From Ascaris suum (taxonomy: Eukaryota > Nematoda > Chromadorea > Rhabditida > Ascarididae): a DNA stretch of 64,000 nt. Below, one piece after another: positions 35,830-48,800 of the stretch. Positions within the stretch are counted from its first letter, which is position 1. Each line of letters begins with the position of its first letter. A program made the position numbers and the translations under genes. Below the pieces are notes generated by a model. It saw nothing but the letters and a program-made list of their open reading frames with translations, made no database searches and was not told the DNA's origin. The stretch covers positions 5,105,501-5,169,500 of the forward strand of contig CM024179.1 in the NCBI GenBank assembly GCA_013433145.1, in the 5' to 3' direction.

Positions 35830-37587
35830 AGGTAACATTAGATACCTATTTCATTTCAGTGCAGCGAATGACCCCGTCAAAAGTTACCAATACTGAATTC
35901 TTTTAGCGATCAATAGTGGCAAATCAATCACTTCCGAGCCATAAATAGGGCGCAGTAACATTAGTGGGGCTACCGCTTTCATTGCCTGCGAAATCAGAAA
36001 CAAGCAAAACACGAAATAATGTAATGCATTCGAGCACACTTAACCGCAGACATTAAAGAGGTTAAGCAACACTGAAGTTCCAATTCAGGAGCGTAAAAAG
36101 TAATTTGGAAGCGATAACGCACCTCGAGTTCAGAAAGAACAAAATGTTTCCCAGCGGAAATCCTCATTTTTCCCCCATTGCCGCGAACACGGGATCGAGG
36201 GACGAGTTACGAAACAAAGCAACAAACGCCACTCTCCGTGCAATCACAGTCACACAATTTGGAAATCGAAAGCACTGTGCGCGCTGTCCATATCGTCTGC
36301 ATACACCCAACGGCTCATGCTGCGAACTTCTCCGGCGCATGTGTTCGGCATTTTGCAACCTGACTTGCGCCATCTTAAATGATCATCTATTAAATAAGGT
36401 CACCTAAAACGACGAGCAACAGACATATGAACATTACAGGTTTGAATAAAATCATAGCCGATCATTTTATAAGCTCCAAGAACGCTCTCGACAACGGGAA
36501 AAGAGAAGTTAGTCTTGTTTTGCTCTTCCCGCATACAGTCCCCTCGGTTTGACTTAGCAGCAGGAGCGTAGCTTAACCTTAAGACCTGACTAACGTTATT
36601 ATATTTTTGTTAAACTGCAAGTAGAAGTAACATTTTCCTGAAGAAACAATTCACTACCGTAAGCAACTGTAGAAGCATCTGACCACTGGCTCGAATCTTT
36701 ACTATGAGGCAGCTCTCAGCTGCCAATCTGAAGTGCGATTACATCAAACAATAAATTAAGTTATGTTCGATCATGTAAGCTTCGGTTAGGATTCATTCAA
36801 AATCTAGACCAAAAACCAGCTCGACAGAAGGTCGTTGAAGCTGGTACGACCATAGCAACAAATAAGTTTCTACTTATACCTGCAGCCAATGAGATTGCAA
36901 TTTTCTTTTAAGATTTGATAGTGCAGTTATTAAAAAGTTGCCAGGTAGGTCGACAGAGTGAAATGATTAGTGACCACGTTGTGAACGAGTCGAAAAAAGT
37001 GGAATCTGGATGATATGGCACCTCCACTCCCTATGTACCAAATATACCTTTCGAAATCGGATTCTGTCGCAACCGGTTTTCTGTTGATTGTGATTTGAAA
37101 TACTCGGTGGTGAACAACTGGACAGCCGCGTCCTCTTCTACGGTGAAGAGAATGTACTGGAGCAGTTGGAGAACACTGCAGTTGAACCTCATCGACCGAA
37201 CCTTTCAGACCACAATTCACAAATCAACACAATCCATTACTCGGCTGCTACGATGGAAATTGGCTTCGTATAGAATACTCCTGTGAACACAAACAGATGG
37301 TGTCATCCCATTCCAGATCCCCTTGTCCTCCATATGCACCGTTATTAAAAAACCCCCTCCAATAACATGTTCCCTCCACCCTTCTTCTTACCTTCCGGCT
37401 AGAACGGCACGCACCACTCTCATCAGGAAAACAGTCGAAGACAAACCCTCCTGCGAATTACAGCAAACTACTTTTGCTATTATTTTGTTCCAGTGCGAGC
37501 GTACGCTCCGGCATGGTATTCCCTAGCTGTGCATTTGCAAAAAAATTAACGAATGGTGCCGCTTATTACACAACACCAGTAAAACAT
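35830..37587. other. No firm gene
   Basis: Both strands carry open frames at 36105-36407 (plus) and 36164-36373 (minus, from an ATG, Arg-rich), which are mutual shadows with no way to choose. A minus frame near 37040-37110 (FQITINRKPVATESDFER) ends at a good GTATAT donor and may be a stray exon downstream of the GT92 stop. Nothing else was seen. Confidence 0.35.
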
Positions 37588-40500
37588 CTAAACTCGACGA
37601 ATCTGATCTGTTAAAAAGCGTAACCTTCCGATGCATCTTTGTACTCTCTTTTGTACGCTCAAATCCAGCACGACGGTTGCGCTCCTATTGAATGCCATGA
37701 TCTCATTCATCACGTCTTCATAACCGGAATGGATTCGGTAGCGTACGCTAGAAGGGATTACATTTGGAATCAACGTGTCATCAACAGGCATTCGATCAAT
37801 CCACGTGTGACGTGCATGAAAGAGGGCCGCCTCCGAGTTTTTCAGCTGTAAATTATCGCATCATAATGACCTGGTGACAAATAATATTTCAGTGTAGAGA
37901 GCGGTCGATTCTCTCAACAATCGAAATGATGTAGTAAGCTTTTACTCGCGGATGAACCAGCAGTTACCGCAAAATTGAGCACTCGCAAATGACGCGCTTC
38001 AGGAATCAGTTTCCTGTCGAACGATCGAACGGTATTTCAGACGACCGGAGATGGATGCAACAAGATATGGATAGTCGGAAATATCCATGTTACAAATTTG
38101 TTCGGCGCTTTTTGAAACATCCATCATTTTTCATTATGAATGCATGCGTTACTACCGTTCAGAATTGGCCATACATCCTTTAAAGAATAGAAATAAGTTG
38201 TGTGCAGCTGAGCTACTCGGAAGTCTCACAGATCAAAAACCTCCTTGCTTCAGAGCAAGAATTAGGCTTAGCTTTACCAGTTCAGCGTGCCATATTCTCT
38301 GCTAAAGCCTTGCTGTACTGCTTCATTCTAGATCATTAGCCCTTTCATCTTGCCCGTTTTGTCACCCCCCATTGGCCTCCTTTTCCTACACAGTAGGTTC
38401 CTTTCATTCTCTGACTGCACAACAACCTGTCCAGTTCACTTTGCGATCTACCCCTCATTTTTCGCCTTTTCTCCCTCATAAGGGATTAAAAATTACGTCA
38501 TATAAATCTAGCAAGTTGGGAATATTTCTCAGAAAGAACTATTTAATACAGTTTCGTACTGTAATGCTAAGGTGCAGAAAGAGACACACGAAAAAGTAGT
38601 GCGTACCCGGATGATGACATAATTGGGATTGATTTTTCTAACGCCGTGCACTGAAACAATGCCGATTCTCTCTGGCCGATAAATGAGTTTACGCGGTCCC
38701 CTGACATCCGGGACTGTGGCCCACGAATTTGACAACCATTCCATGGTCATGTCTGCCCACCTGAACTCACCTAAAACACACAAAACATAGTCTTACTACA
38801 AGTGAGATAAAATCATTAGGCTTTATCTTCGGATGCTTCCGCACTTGAAATGAGAGCTCGATATCCGGGTACAAAAACAGCATTTCCAAACTATGCCATC
38901 TCTTAAAATAACATGGTGAACTCGCAGGAATGTAACTGCGAAAAATATGACACAGGCACCAGCATCTCGACAAATGATAGAAATTCTGTAAGAGTTCGAT
39001 GTTGTGCGAACCCTGTCCTGATAAGCAACACAAATCACTACCTGAGTGCTTACGGGGAATCAGGTCAACTCACTACTTAGGTATTGTACCAATAGCAGCG
39101 GTCATTTGTGATTAGTCATTTCGCATCTATATATTTTTTTCGGAGATCAAGTTCCGATTTGTTGCTGTACAATAAGCTTCCGGTTAATGCCAGCATGCCA
39201 TGTCAAAACGCATGCAGACAGAATCTGCTATACTGCATCCTCACTGTTCACCTACAGCGAAAAGAATATTTCAAAGTACTACCGGCTATTCTCAACAAGA
39301 GTTTTATTTGACGACGCCAAGACATGCATATCTACACCTAGCCGTCTCGGATTAGAAACTCTGGCTGGAAATCCAAAGGTCATTTTACCACCTTCATATT
39401 GTTTGATAATATGTGTATGCATTGAGATTCAACTTTCCGATCGAATGAGCCAAACACAATTACTGGAAAGGGTATAGAATGTGCGCTCATCGCACAATAA
39501 AAGATGCTCTCTGATGTACCAATTTCACGACTTCTTGAAATCGTCACCTCTATAACATATTACTGCTCTTCAACACTTCAGCATCATGCGCGGAGCACCG
39601 CAAGAAGAATACCCATCAATACTTACCTGACGGTCTCCGATTACTGTAATAAAGTTTCGCGTGTGCAATCACATAGCCACCACAAGACGAACACCTCCGA
39701 TCTTTGTATTGCAGCAATTTGTAGACACTCGTGCTAGAGCACAACACATAATAATTCATAAGAACGCTAACAACCATCTATTATTTTTACCTCTGTACCG
39801 GCACGGGAAGCGAGAAAAATCAAACAAGGAGATGATCCTCGGCAAAAGAAAGGGGGAAAATATTAATGCTTTGGGGGGGGGGGCGAAAAAATGAACGAGA
39901 AATGTGTGAAGACGATGGAGTATGACGGCCGCTCAAAACCAACAGTCAATGACGGGGTGAAAAAGAAACGATTCAAGCGAAATTCTTTTTATAAATTTAG
40001 TCGCTAGCTCTTTGGATGAGGAAAAGAAAAGAGGGTCGAAGACCTGTGCACAAAGCGCACGATCGTCCTATCGGTACCGACTGTTTCGCGGAAACCGGAT
40101 TTCGGCAAAATCGTCCGTTATGAAAATTAAAATTACGCAAGAAAACCGCTTTGTATAAAGTTAACTGCATGAAGAGTAAATATATGAAGTAAACTGCCAA
40201 TAGGAAGTGTAAATTAAATTCTCAAAAACCTCACACATTTGAAGCGACGAATCGACGCTAGCGCTTATGAACACCGAATTTGGGATGATAAAGGTCTAAT
40301 GGATTACTTTTGACATTCCGGCACTTTAGGCGACTATCAAAATTAAAAAAGTAATGTTTTATCAAAATCAAGCAAAGATCTATTCCATACCTAAAAATTA
40401 TACCTCGAAATGTTACATACGCGCTTTCATACCTTGTAACTCCGCACCCCCAATCCGTGTCCTTCCGAAAAATCAAGCTGCAACCTTGCCTACTAAGACG

Positions 40501-43500
40501 CTTTAACAATGTACACCTCCTTGCAGATAGGAGGTTTGTTCAAAACTGAGGAAATCAGTGAAACAAAAAAGCGCTCTTGGATGCAATGAAGAATAAGTAA
40601 AGAGCGCCTGCCCATTGGCGACTACGAATTCATCGACGTCAACAAACGCGACGAATTGAGCGACGAGTGCTCGATGAAGGCAATCATTGCTAGCGAGAGC
40701 ATGTGCCAACCTAAAGTTAATAATTACTGCGAAAGCTGAAGCACCTCTATTTTCCCTATCAGGAAATTAGCTGGATGCCATTTCTCCCAGCTATGTAATG
40801 AAAACGAACCTCATGCTCCTACAGAAGAACTGTCCATCAACAAGTGATAGGAGGCCCATCTCCTAAAGTTACGTCAACAACACCAACTTGTTAACTCTGA
40901 TAGTATAAAATGTATTTCGAACAATTTTATGCTATGTTACGAACCAACAACACAACATAACAACTGTCTCTGCCACAAGAATGCCGGAAAGGTGAGCAAA
41001 CAACGTTAAACGGGAAACAACTGCAATTATGAAGATAACGGTTATCTCAATTAGGACCCGCTTAAGAAAGCAGCTGGAATCGCAAACGAAGTAACTGTCT
41101 GAAAAGCAGCTACCTGTAAACAGATTCGTTTGGATCGACCTCAACGGATGAGGGAAACGACTTCCATGGGATCAACGTTACTGAACCCTTAAAAGACCTT
41201 TCGACCTTCATTTGCGACACCAAGTGAATCAACAAATCGCTTTGCCCTCTCATATTTATGCATGAAAAATCTGTACAAAAAGGGAGGTGCGCGAAAGTGA
41301 AACTTATGCAAGTAAATTAGAGAAAGAGGACGGCGACCTAATGCGCATCAATACGACATTTTAGGGCTGACAATACGAATTCCGCACTTTCTATACTCTC
41401 TATCACTAAGTTCGAATAAACAACAGATGAAATACCTCACAGATTTCTCAAACGGCTTCCAAGCAATCAAAAAATTTTATAGGCAATAACTAAAAATTCG
41501 CTTTTGTGCATCTGTTGAAAGTCAACCCTAGAGGAAATTTTCGTGCGATCTCTAGTATCTTTAACGGACGACCGAATGATTCACCGTTGTTGCTTTGGTG
41601 ATCGTAAGTTGGGACTATGCGACAGACATGTAAATACGCGTGTGTGTACATATATACAGTGGCAAATGCAGTTTAAAAGATTAGCTGCCTATCAAGCAAA
41701 TATCGAAACAGAGAGCACAATAGTTAATGATGGAATGTTTGCCTAAAACTTTTGATAAGTTTTGTGCACTAATGGCCGATGATTTGAGACTCCGGAAGAG
41801 CCTACTTTAATTAGTTTAGCACTTGTGATATGACATTAATATGGGAGTCTCAAAAAAACCTCTGAAGTGACACAATGCGTTTTTCGCTTTCCAACTCAAA
41901 AAAGACCCTGAAGGATTGGAGCGAGGCAATATTCGACTCACCGTCGATTCATAATACCGTAAAATCTTCATAGTTTGCTCACTGATGATGTGATAATAGA
42001 AGAAGAAATGGTCGGCACCTTGCGACTTCCAAGCTTCAATGAATTCGATAATCTGCAGCCAGTCCACAAACCTAAAATGGCTATTATTCGTTTTTCATCC
42101 TCCGGCCATGCAACCATCAGGGACATACGTCCTTAATATTCACGTAACCCTGTGTCCCATAGATCCTTATGAAACTCTCATCTAAATCTCGGTCGTTTCC
42201 GATACCTCCGCAAAATCTATCGAAACGCGGATCTCCGCCAATCACCGAGGAATTCTGCTCTACTGTGCACTTAGCAGTTCGAACGTGAACAGCTGGACGA
42301 TGAAGCTTTTAGCACGTTGCCTTTCCGCGCAGTTTCACCCAGTGCTGGTCGCCTGATGTGCTTCTAAGGAAAGGAGGTGCCATCAATTCGTGAATTTTCA
42401 CGTGTTCATAGCTCGGCATTTCTCGTTATGAAGAACGTGTGTATTGTAACGACGGTGCGCCATGGCGATTAGGCACCACCGGCAGCAACCGTAACCATTA
42501 AACGGCTATTTTCGGGTGAGCATTATGTTGCTTCCGGAAAGCAAGTCGAACCACATGGGTTCCGAACTCGGGAAGTGAGCTCACACTGGCACGTAATTAT
42601 AAAGCAACACAATACACTACTGCGGCATGAACAGTACAAGACCTATTCAGGTGCACATAGCTTAGCGTTATTAGTGGGTCACTGTATGATGAACAGTTTC
42701 ATTTGAAACCTCAAATATCACCTCTAGACTGACCAATAGAGTGGCTGGATGCAAACGACCAGTCGTAGATCACCATGTTGACGAATCTTTTCATAATTCA
42801 GGGTGATTGAGTTATTGCCACGAAACACCTGTAAGATAATAATGGTTTATCTGCTTTTGGAGTGAGTGCAATTACCCACGATAGCATGCATATGACTGTA
42901 AGACGAGTAGCTACGGCAAATGAGTTCTACAGCATGAAAGCAAGCTGTTTCGCAGTCATTCTTCAAAAGATGTTTTCTGACGGGTGAAATTTAGTTCAAA
43001 CAGGCGTTCACAGCTGCAGAACAGAGTGTGTCAAGCAAATTTGGTAGTAAAAAAGTATTCATAAATGCAAACGACATTACGCGTGCTGGCTTCAAACGTT
43101 TCCTACTACGTAGCAACAATTAAGCAGAAGTTCTTCTCTATCACTCAGGATACAGAAAACAATTCAGATAATGCTCAAATATCACGGAAAGTCTTATAAG
43201 ACGTCATCATTTTGGCTGCTCTTGCAGAGTTCAGTAACGCCCTCCAGTGTACTGAGAACACCAAAAGACTATACCCAAACATGAACTCAATAAACCTTCA
43301 CGATAAACTCACCCGAATATTACTTGGCTCTTCAGGCAACAATGCACTTAGCGCAAAAGATGTCCACTCGCAACTTTCCGCCCATCTCCATGGGCACTCT
43401 TCATCGACGACATGGATCGCCGAAGTGCAAAACACCTGCCTTCCATTCACCTACAAAAGTCACGCTGAACAACGCATTTGTCTCCTTTGTCAACCGCAAC

Positions 43501-45869
43501 ACGTAAAAAGTTTACTGAGTATGATAAATGGGAAATGAACACTGTAGGGACATGCAGCATGCAAATGACTCCGGCAGAAGATGAGTACAAACAAGGAATA
43601 TGACCTCTTGGGAACGCCGATTCTTCTGAAATCATGAAGACCGCGATAGGCGAGTTGAAGCCACCTTGTAGCTACTGGTATATGCAGTCAGTCAGTAGAT
43701 ATCTGTTTCCATCCCGTCCCCTCAGCAATATTGAAACCGCTGTACATGACACAGCCTCGGGTGATGGTAATGAGAGTGCGAATCCTGCGACAAACATGCA
43801 CCAAGTTAGTAACTGAGGGGTGGGACCGAATTTAGCGTGTCAGTGCTTAATGCCAGTATCAGATCATCCTCTCGTCACGTTGACAAAATGATGCACGCCC
43901 TTTCTCAGCTCCGACGAAATGATACGCACGGATAAGTACGCATTCCTGCTTCGAGTAACATCACAAACAGCATTCTTGAACCGTTATCTGTGAGAATACT
44001 GCACTGAAGTACAGGTGCACTGCTAATGTACCCGGTTGGCATAATAGGCGAATATACAGTTTCCGCCGGGCACACCTGCAAGTAATCTGCAAGGAGGTGT
44101 CATAATAAACCTGCAGAAATCCGATATTTGTTTCGATTGTTTTGTAAAAAGATTAGTGAGATGGCGGTTGTGCAAATGTTTTAAAAAATGACAGTGTTGT
44201 TGCTAACGTTGACTTTATATGGAAAAAAGCATGCATGTTAGCACGTTTAACGAAATTTTCGACAGCTGGGAAAATCTCCGTCATTCCGGTAATCCTCTGA
44301 TGTGTTTAGAAAGAAAACATTTCGAGACCTCTTTATCGTGTTGCCACTCGGTGAAGGGAGACAACTGCTGGATTAAAGAATGGGAACAGCGTCCTACCTG
44401 GACACGGACGATCTGTTTGCTAGATTCGCAGGTTTCCAAGACCAGCATTTTTAAACAGAAGCCATCCGACTGGCGTAGGACAGTAGATCGAGCGATAATC
44501 ATAGAACTTGACTTCAGGTTGTGCGTTTTAAGGTCGACCGAGAAGTGTGGAGCTGAAGAAATAACGTGTAATATCCCGATATGCCAGCTACGGCTAAACT
44601 GCTGAGAAAGTATCCAATAAAAAATACTCGAAAAAGGAAAATTCCCTACTCACTGCTGCACTTTAGAATGAACGAAACAAAAAGTAGAGATTAAGCCTCA
44701 TCGATAGGAGCGAAATGCCGATGAAAGAAGGAAAGAAAACGAGTGCAGGAGAGATGAAATGATGTGCACTCTTGCTTGCGTGACCAACGAATCCCATATT
44801 CGTTCGTTTCACGGTTTTTTGGCTAACCATTTTATAGAATGCTAGAGAATATGCGACTAATACATGCAACTTTTCAAAGCTGACACATCCAATGACTTAT
44901 TCTATACTCGTCAAATTTTGTGATCGTGTGTCTAGAGATAAAATTATAGAATGTACACTCACATACATACAGAGATAAAAACACACATGTATGCCATCAC
45001 TACTACGGACGAAAACGCAGAAGCACACACGCTAGCGAAACACACGCAATCTAAGGCTTGGGTAAATCTGGCGATGTCTTTTGCGTTTCTCGTTTCTGCC
45101 CTGTCATTTCGATTTGGAATTCGTTGAAGGTAGATTTCTGAAATGCGGACATCTACGCTGACCCGATGCCACAAATGAAAATGACAAAGCTGAACACTTT
45201 ACATCATTCCAACTTGATCCTACACTTTTTCACTTTTAGGTAAGTGCGGACGGTGAAAACTTTCATGTGTTTCGCAGTAGTCTTCCGACCACATGGATCG
45301 GGCTGCAACAAGAACGAATTTTTTGCAGGTTTGCGATAGACCTTAGATTACTTAATATACGTAGGCGTAATCAATACGTCTGTCATTCAGCGGTAATCTG
45401 GGTAAGTATACGATGATGTGGGCTGCATGCAAAAGTGACTAATCGCAGCTTGGGACGTCAAACTCTAACTTACCAAAACAAGCGCATACCTTTCTGAACT
45501 TACTGAATGTGCGAATTGAAAGAATTATGGAATTTCATATCAATCATTTTTACAACTCCTTTCTCATCGCACTATAATTTCAGAAAAGGATAACTCACCC
45601 TCCAGACGACAAGGGTAACCGCCATCACTGCTCACAAAAGAGCGATCGTGGGTACTTGTGACGACACCGCAGACCCATATTAATGATGGGAATATGATGC
45701 AAACCGTAGCTGTGACACCACCCAGCAATAGTCGCTTTCGCAGAATCCATCGTCCCAACAGGAGTACTGGCCAGCGCGAATGTCCCATTGTGGTGTCTGT
45801 TGTGCCGACGGCGCTGATGCAAAGCCTGTTGCGCAGCTCCTGAATCAAAAAAAGGTTGCGACATACCAT
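37588..45869 (-). CDS. GT92 (DUF23) family glycosyltransferase, multi-exon
   Basis: Core exons match the nematode GT92 pattern in order. 42071-41942 (after CCATTTTAG, donor ACG|GTGAGT) encodes DWLQIIEFIEAWKSQGADHF then FYYH...ILRYYEST. 41187-41114 encodes VTLIPWKSFPSS...YR. 40710 onward (after ACTTTAG) encodes ASNDCLHRALVAQFVAFVDV then DEF, with the DxD-type metal/nucleotide-sugar site. 38770-38607 (after GTGTTTTAG, donor CGG|GTACGC) encodes YRPERIGIVSVHGVRKINPN. 37845-37588 (after AATTTACAG) encodes NSEAALFHARHTWIDRM and ends RFLTDQIRRV then TAG. Joins 42071-40710 and 38770-37588 agree in phase. The stretch between DEF and 38770 is incomplete (candidate exon about 40490-40430, CSLIFRKDTDWG). 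A likely first exon, 45869-45599, starts with ATG and carries one hydrophobic helix (GGVTATVCIIFPSLIWVCGV), giving the type II Golgi topology usual in the family. The known role of characterised members is galactosyl transfer onto N-glycan core fucose; this one's substrate is unknown. Confidence 0.8.
39873..39883. repeat. Poly-G tract (11 nt)
   Basis: Eleven consecutive G on the plus strand, inside the large GT92 intron between the exons at 40.4 and 38.8 kb. One of four G tracts of 11 or more in the window (12233, 32166, 39873, 47447). Confidence 0.9.
43210..43538 (+). CDS. Open frame inside a GT92 intron, coding status uncertain
   Basis: After GGCTGCTCTTGCAG the plus frame runs about 108 codons (NSINLHDKLTRILLGSSGNN, then FTYKSHAEQRICLLCQPQHV) to TGA at 43536-43538. 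A second plus frame follows at 43634-43816. They lie opposite the large intron of the GT92 gene. Nested genes are common in nematodes, but no start, partner exon or family supports this one. Confidence 0.2.
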
Positions 45870-48800
45870 AACAGTGATATGGAACAGCTTACAGGTCCGC
45901 GTTATTTCACTGGCACATCATTAACCGATCGCCTAGACTCAGTTCCTTAAGGAGAGGAATTTGTGAGTATCCAGATGCCTCCAATTCGTTAGCGTGGAGA
46001 TAGACATGAGCGAACCGGCGCATGAAAGATAATGCAGTGAATGCCTTAACGACAGCAACAACAAACAAATGTCACATATATGTAACGAGAAACTGGAAAC
46101 TGCACAGCATATTATTTGTGATACATCTTTGGCAAACTGACATTCAAGAAGGAAGGAGAGAATATCAATTTGAAGACTATGGGATAAGAGGAGTCCCGTA
46201 GCTTCAGAAGCCTAACACAACAAAGGGATTTATAGCCTGATATGCGTAGACCCGCAAGTGCAGGTGCTTTCTCTACACTCTGAAAGTCTAGTTCCCCACT
46301 GGTACAAACCCTACGCTTTCAACTGCTGACAAGAACCCTCTTGTATTTCAAAGCTTAGGGAACTGGAGAGGATGAATGAGAGGGCGATTGACTGCCACAG
46401 CGCATCAAAGCTGGTTTTGATATGAGCTTATCCACAGCACAACACATCATCACCACTTTGACGTGCTGGAACGGCCTTGTGCCCGTCGACATCACGTTCA
46501 ATGCCACACTGTGCTGCAACCGACAGCCAACTGCGCATGCACTGCACGTACACACCGGGGAGTGGGAAAGGAGGAGACAATGGAAAACAGTAGCAAAGCA
46601 AGAGTCGGAATAATGGGACCAGTTGGCTTTTCAGAGGGCTCACCATTGTTAAGTCAAGAAAGAAATGCAAAGAGCATTTGCATGAACGCAAGCAACAACA
46701 ACTGCACCACCATCAAGCAAACAAAAGAGAGGACACCATCGTCCTTCGCCACAAGAGGTCGGGAGACAAGGTGAGGACCCATATGAAGGAAAACAGCGAG
46801 TGCGCCGTGCTGAGAGCCACTCAACGCCCGCTCGCATCATAGTTGTTGTTTCCATTCATCGCATCGAAAGAAAGAAAAGCAGGCGGCAGCAAGACAAAGA
46901 CACTCCTCATGCGCGCTCATCGACTAGTCTCGTCGCCTCAAAGACACTATTTGCGCTCCACCGCTCGGTTCGTCCGCACCGCGTGCGGCTTCACCTCCAC
47001 ACACCCTCCCACATGGTCTCTCTAGAATTGCACGCTCTGCCCACCTGCGACGATTGCTGGTCCCACTTGTTTTTTGGCACCTGCACCTTCTCCTAGCCGG
47101 CTGTCGTTAGCCGCGCAGAAACCACCGAATTGGGTTACTGCCCGCACCCCCAAAGACTTTTCCAGCTCTTCTATGGTACGTTCGCGATCACACTGCAGGA
47201 AACTGCACTAACACTACTCGTTTTCGTACATTCCAGAATCGATGTCATATCAATAACCCGTATCAAACATGTTCTATGGCCGGCAGCGATTACAAGGTTT
47301 TGAAGAGACAGAGCAAAGAAGAAAACCCAGTACACAGGGGAGTGCTGCAGCACTCAGCTGAACTTGTTAGCAATGACTGTAGCAAAATACATCGTGCGCA
47401 CCACCTCATTCCAGATGTCAACGGAAGAAAGGAAGAGGAGGGGGGTGGGGGGGGGGGGGGGGGGAGGGAGAATAGAGGAAGTACTACAACTACTACAACG
47501 ACTGTTTGCTGAATTCCCTTGACGACGATGCTCGAGATTTAAACAGAATTAGAGGCACGACGTCTCACAATGCAATCGCTGCACGAGATATGTGTTATGC
47601 TCACGCAAACAGTACGTACAAATACTGATATTCAACATAAATATGGGATGCCCAATCACCGGCCGTGTTAATCAAAATCAGTACGCTTACCACAACGATA
47701 CGCCATGTAATCTAGGTGGTTTGCATCCCAAGACAAGTATTTAAATGAGAATGTGAGAGAGAGAAAGAGGAATATGTAGAGAGGGAAAGATAAGTGTATT
47801 GGTACACTGTCTCAAATTCATGTCTCTGAGCCAATCTGCCAACCGGTCTAGAAGCGAAGGTATGACGCATCAGCTTTCGCAACGCAACGCAACACAGCAC
47901 GCTCACGCCGACTGCCCCGAACTCCTTTTTGGGGCCCTCACGGTTCCTTTGCCAACACGGAGTGCACCTCTCGATGTCGTAGACGCACCACCGACCGACG
48001 CGAAACACAACTTTTATTACAAGACGCACGTGGACTCCATATCAGAGCCATTGAACTACAGAGAAACGAATGAGAAAGTGGACAGTAACAGTCCTTATAT
48101 ACTCATAGCACCAAAGTGACACTTAGAAGAGCATTTCAAGCGCGAGCTAGAGTGGAGCATACCGTACAAGAGCATAAGAGCATACTCTACGACCACAATC
48201 GTTACAACGCAGCTAGAGTAGAAATGGATTCATCAACACGAATTTCGCTAGGGTTATAAAAAATTTGCATAGTGAATAATCGTTTGCACAGGTATATAAA
48301 TTTTAAAATAAAATTGATTCACTGGAATGAAATAGAGGGGTAGAAATTTCTGGATGCATAAAATTCAAACAGTGGAAACAATGATAGAAGAGATAAAGTG
48401 GGGAAGGATAGACGGATACGGTTAACGAAGAGAAAAACATGTCGACGGGCAATCTGTTCGGGTCGGTACACTAGTCAAGAATTAACCACAACCCGATATG
48501 AGGCACTAAGAAAATGAATCAAAAAATGCGACGAAACAATCAATGACGAACAGCAAGGAAGAGAGAATCCAGATCGCGATGATTATGTGAGCGGTTTTAA
48601 ATTGCTAAAATCGTTGAGGAAAGAGCACTTGGATATGCAGGAATCGTGAAAAGATATAAACGAATCAATGAAATCAACTTTTAGCTGATCTTTGTCAGTT
48701 TCAAGCCGATCCTTTGGAGTGCAAAAGTGTTACGGTTGCATAGTGACATCATTTTGCATTCAAAGGTGACTTATCGAAACAAAATTGCACGCTCCTATTT

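Noticed and set aside
46400..47100. Cluster of overlapping frames of 60-103 codons
   Set aside because: GC-rich sequence has fewer stops; the frames contradict each other and show no splice sites or conserved motif.
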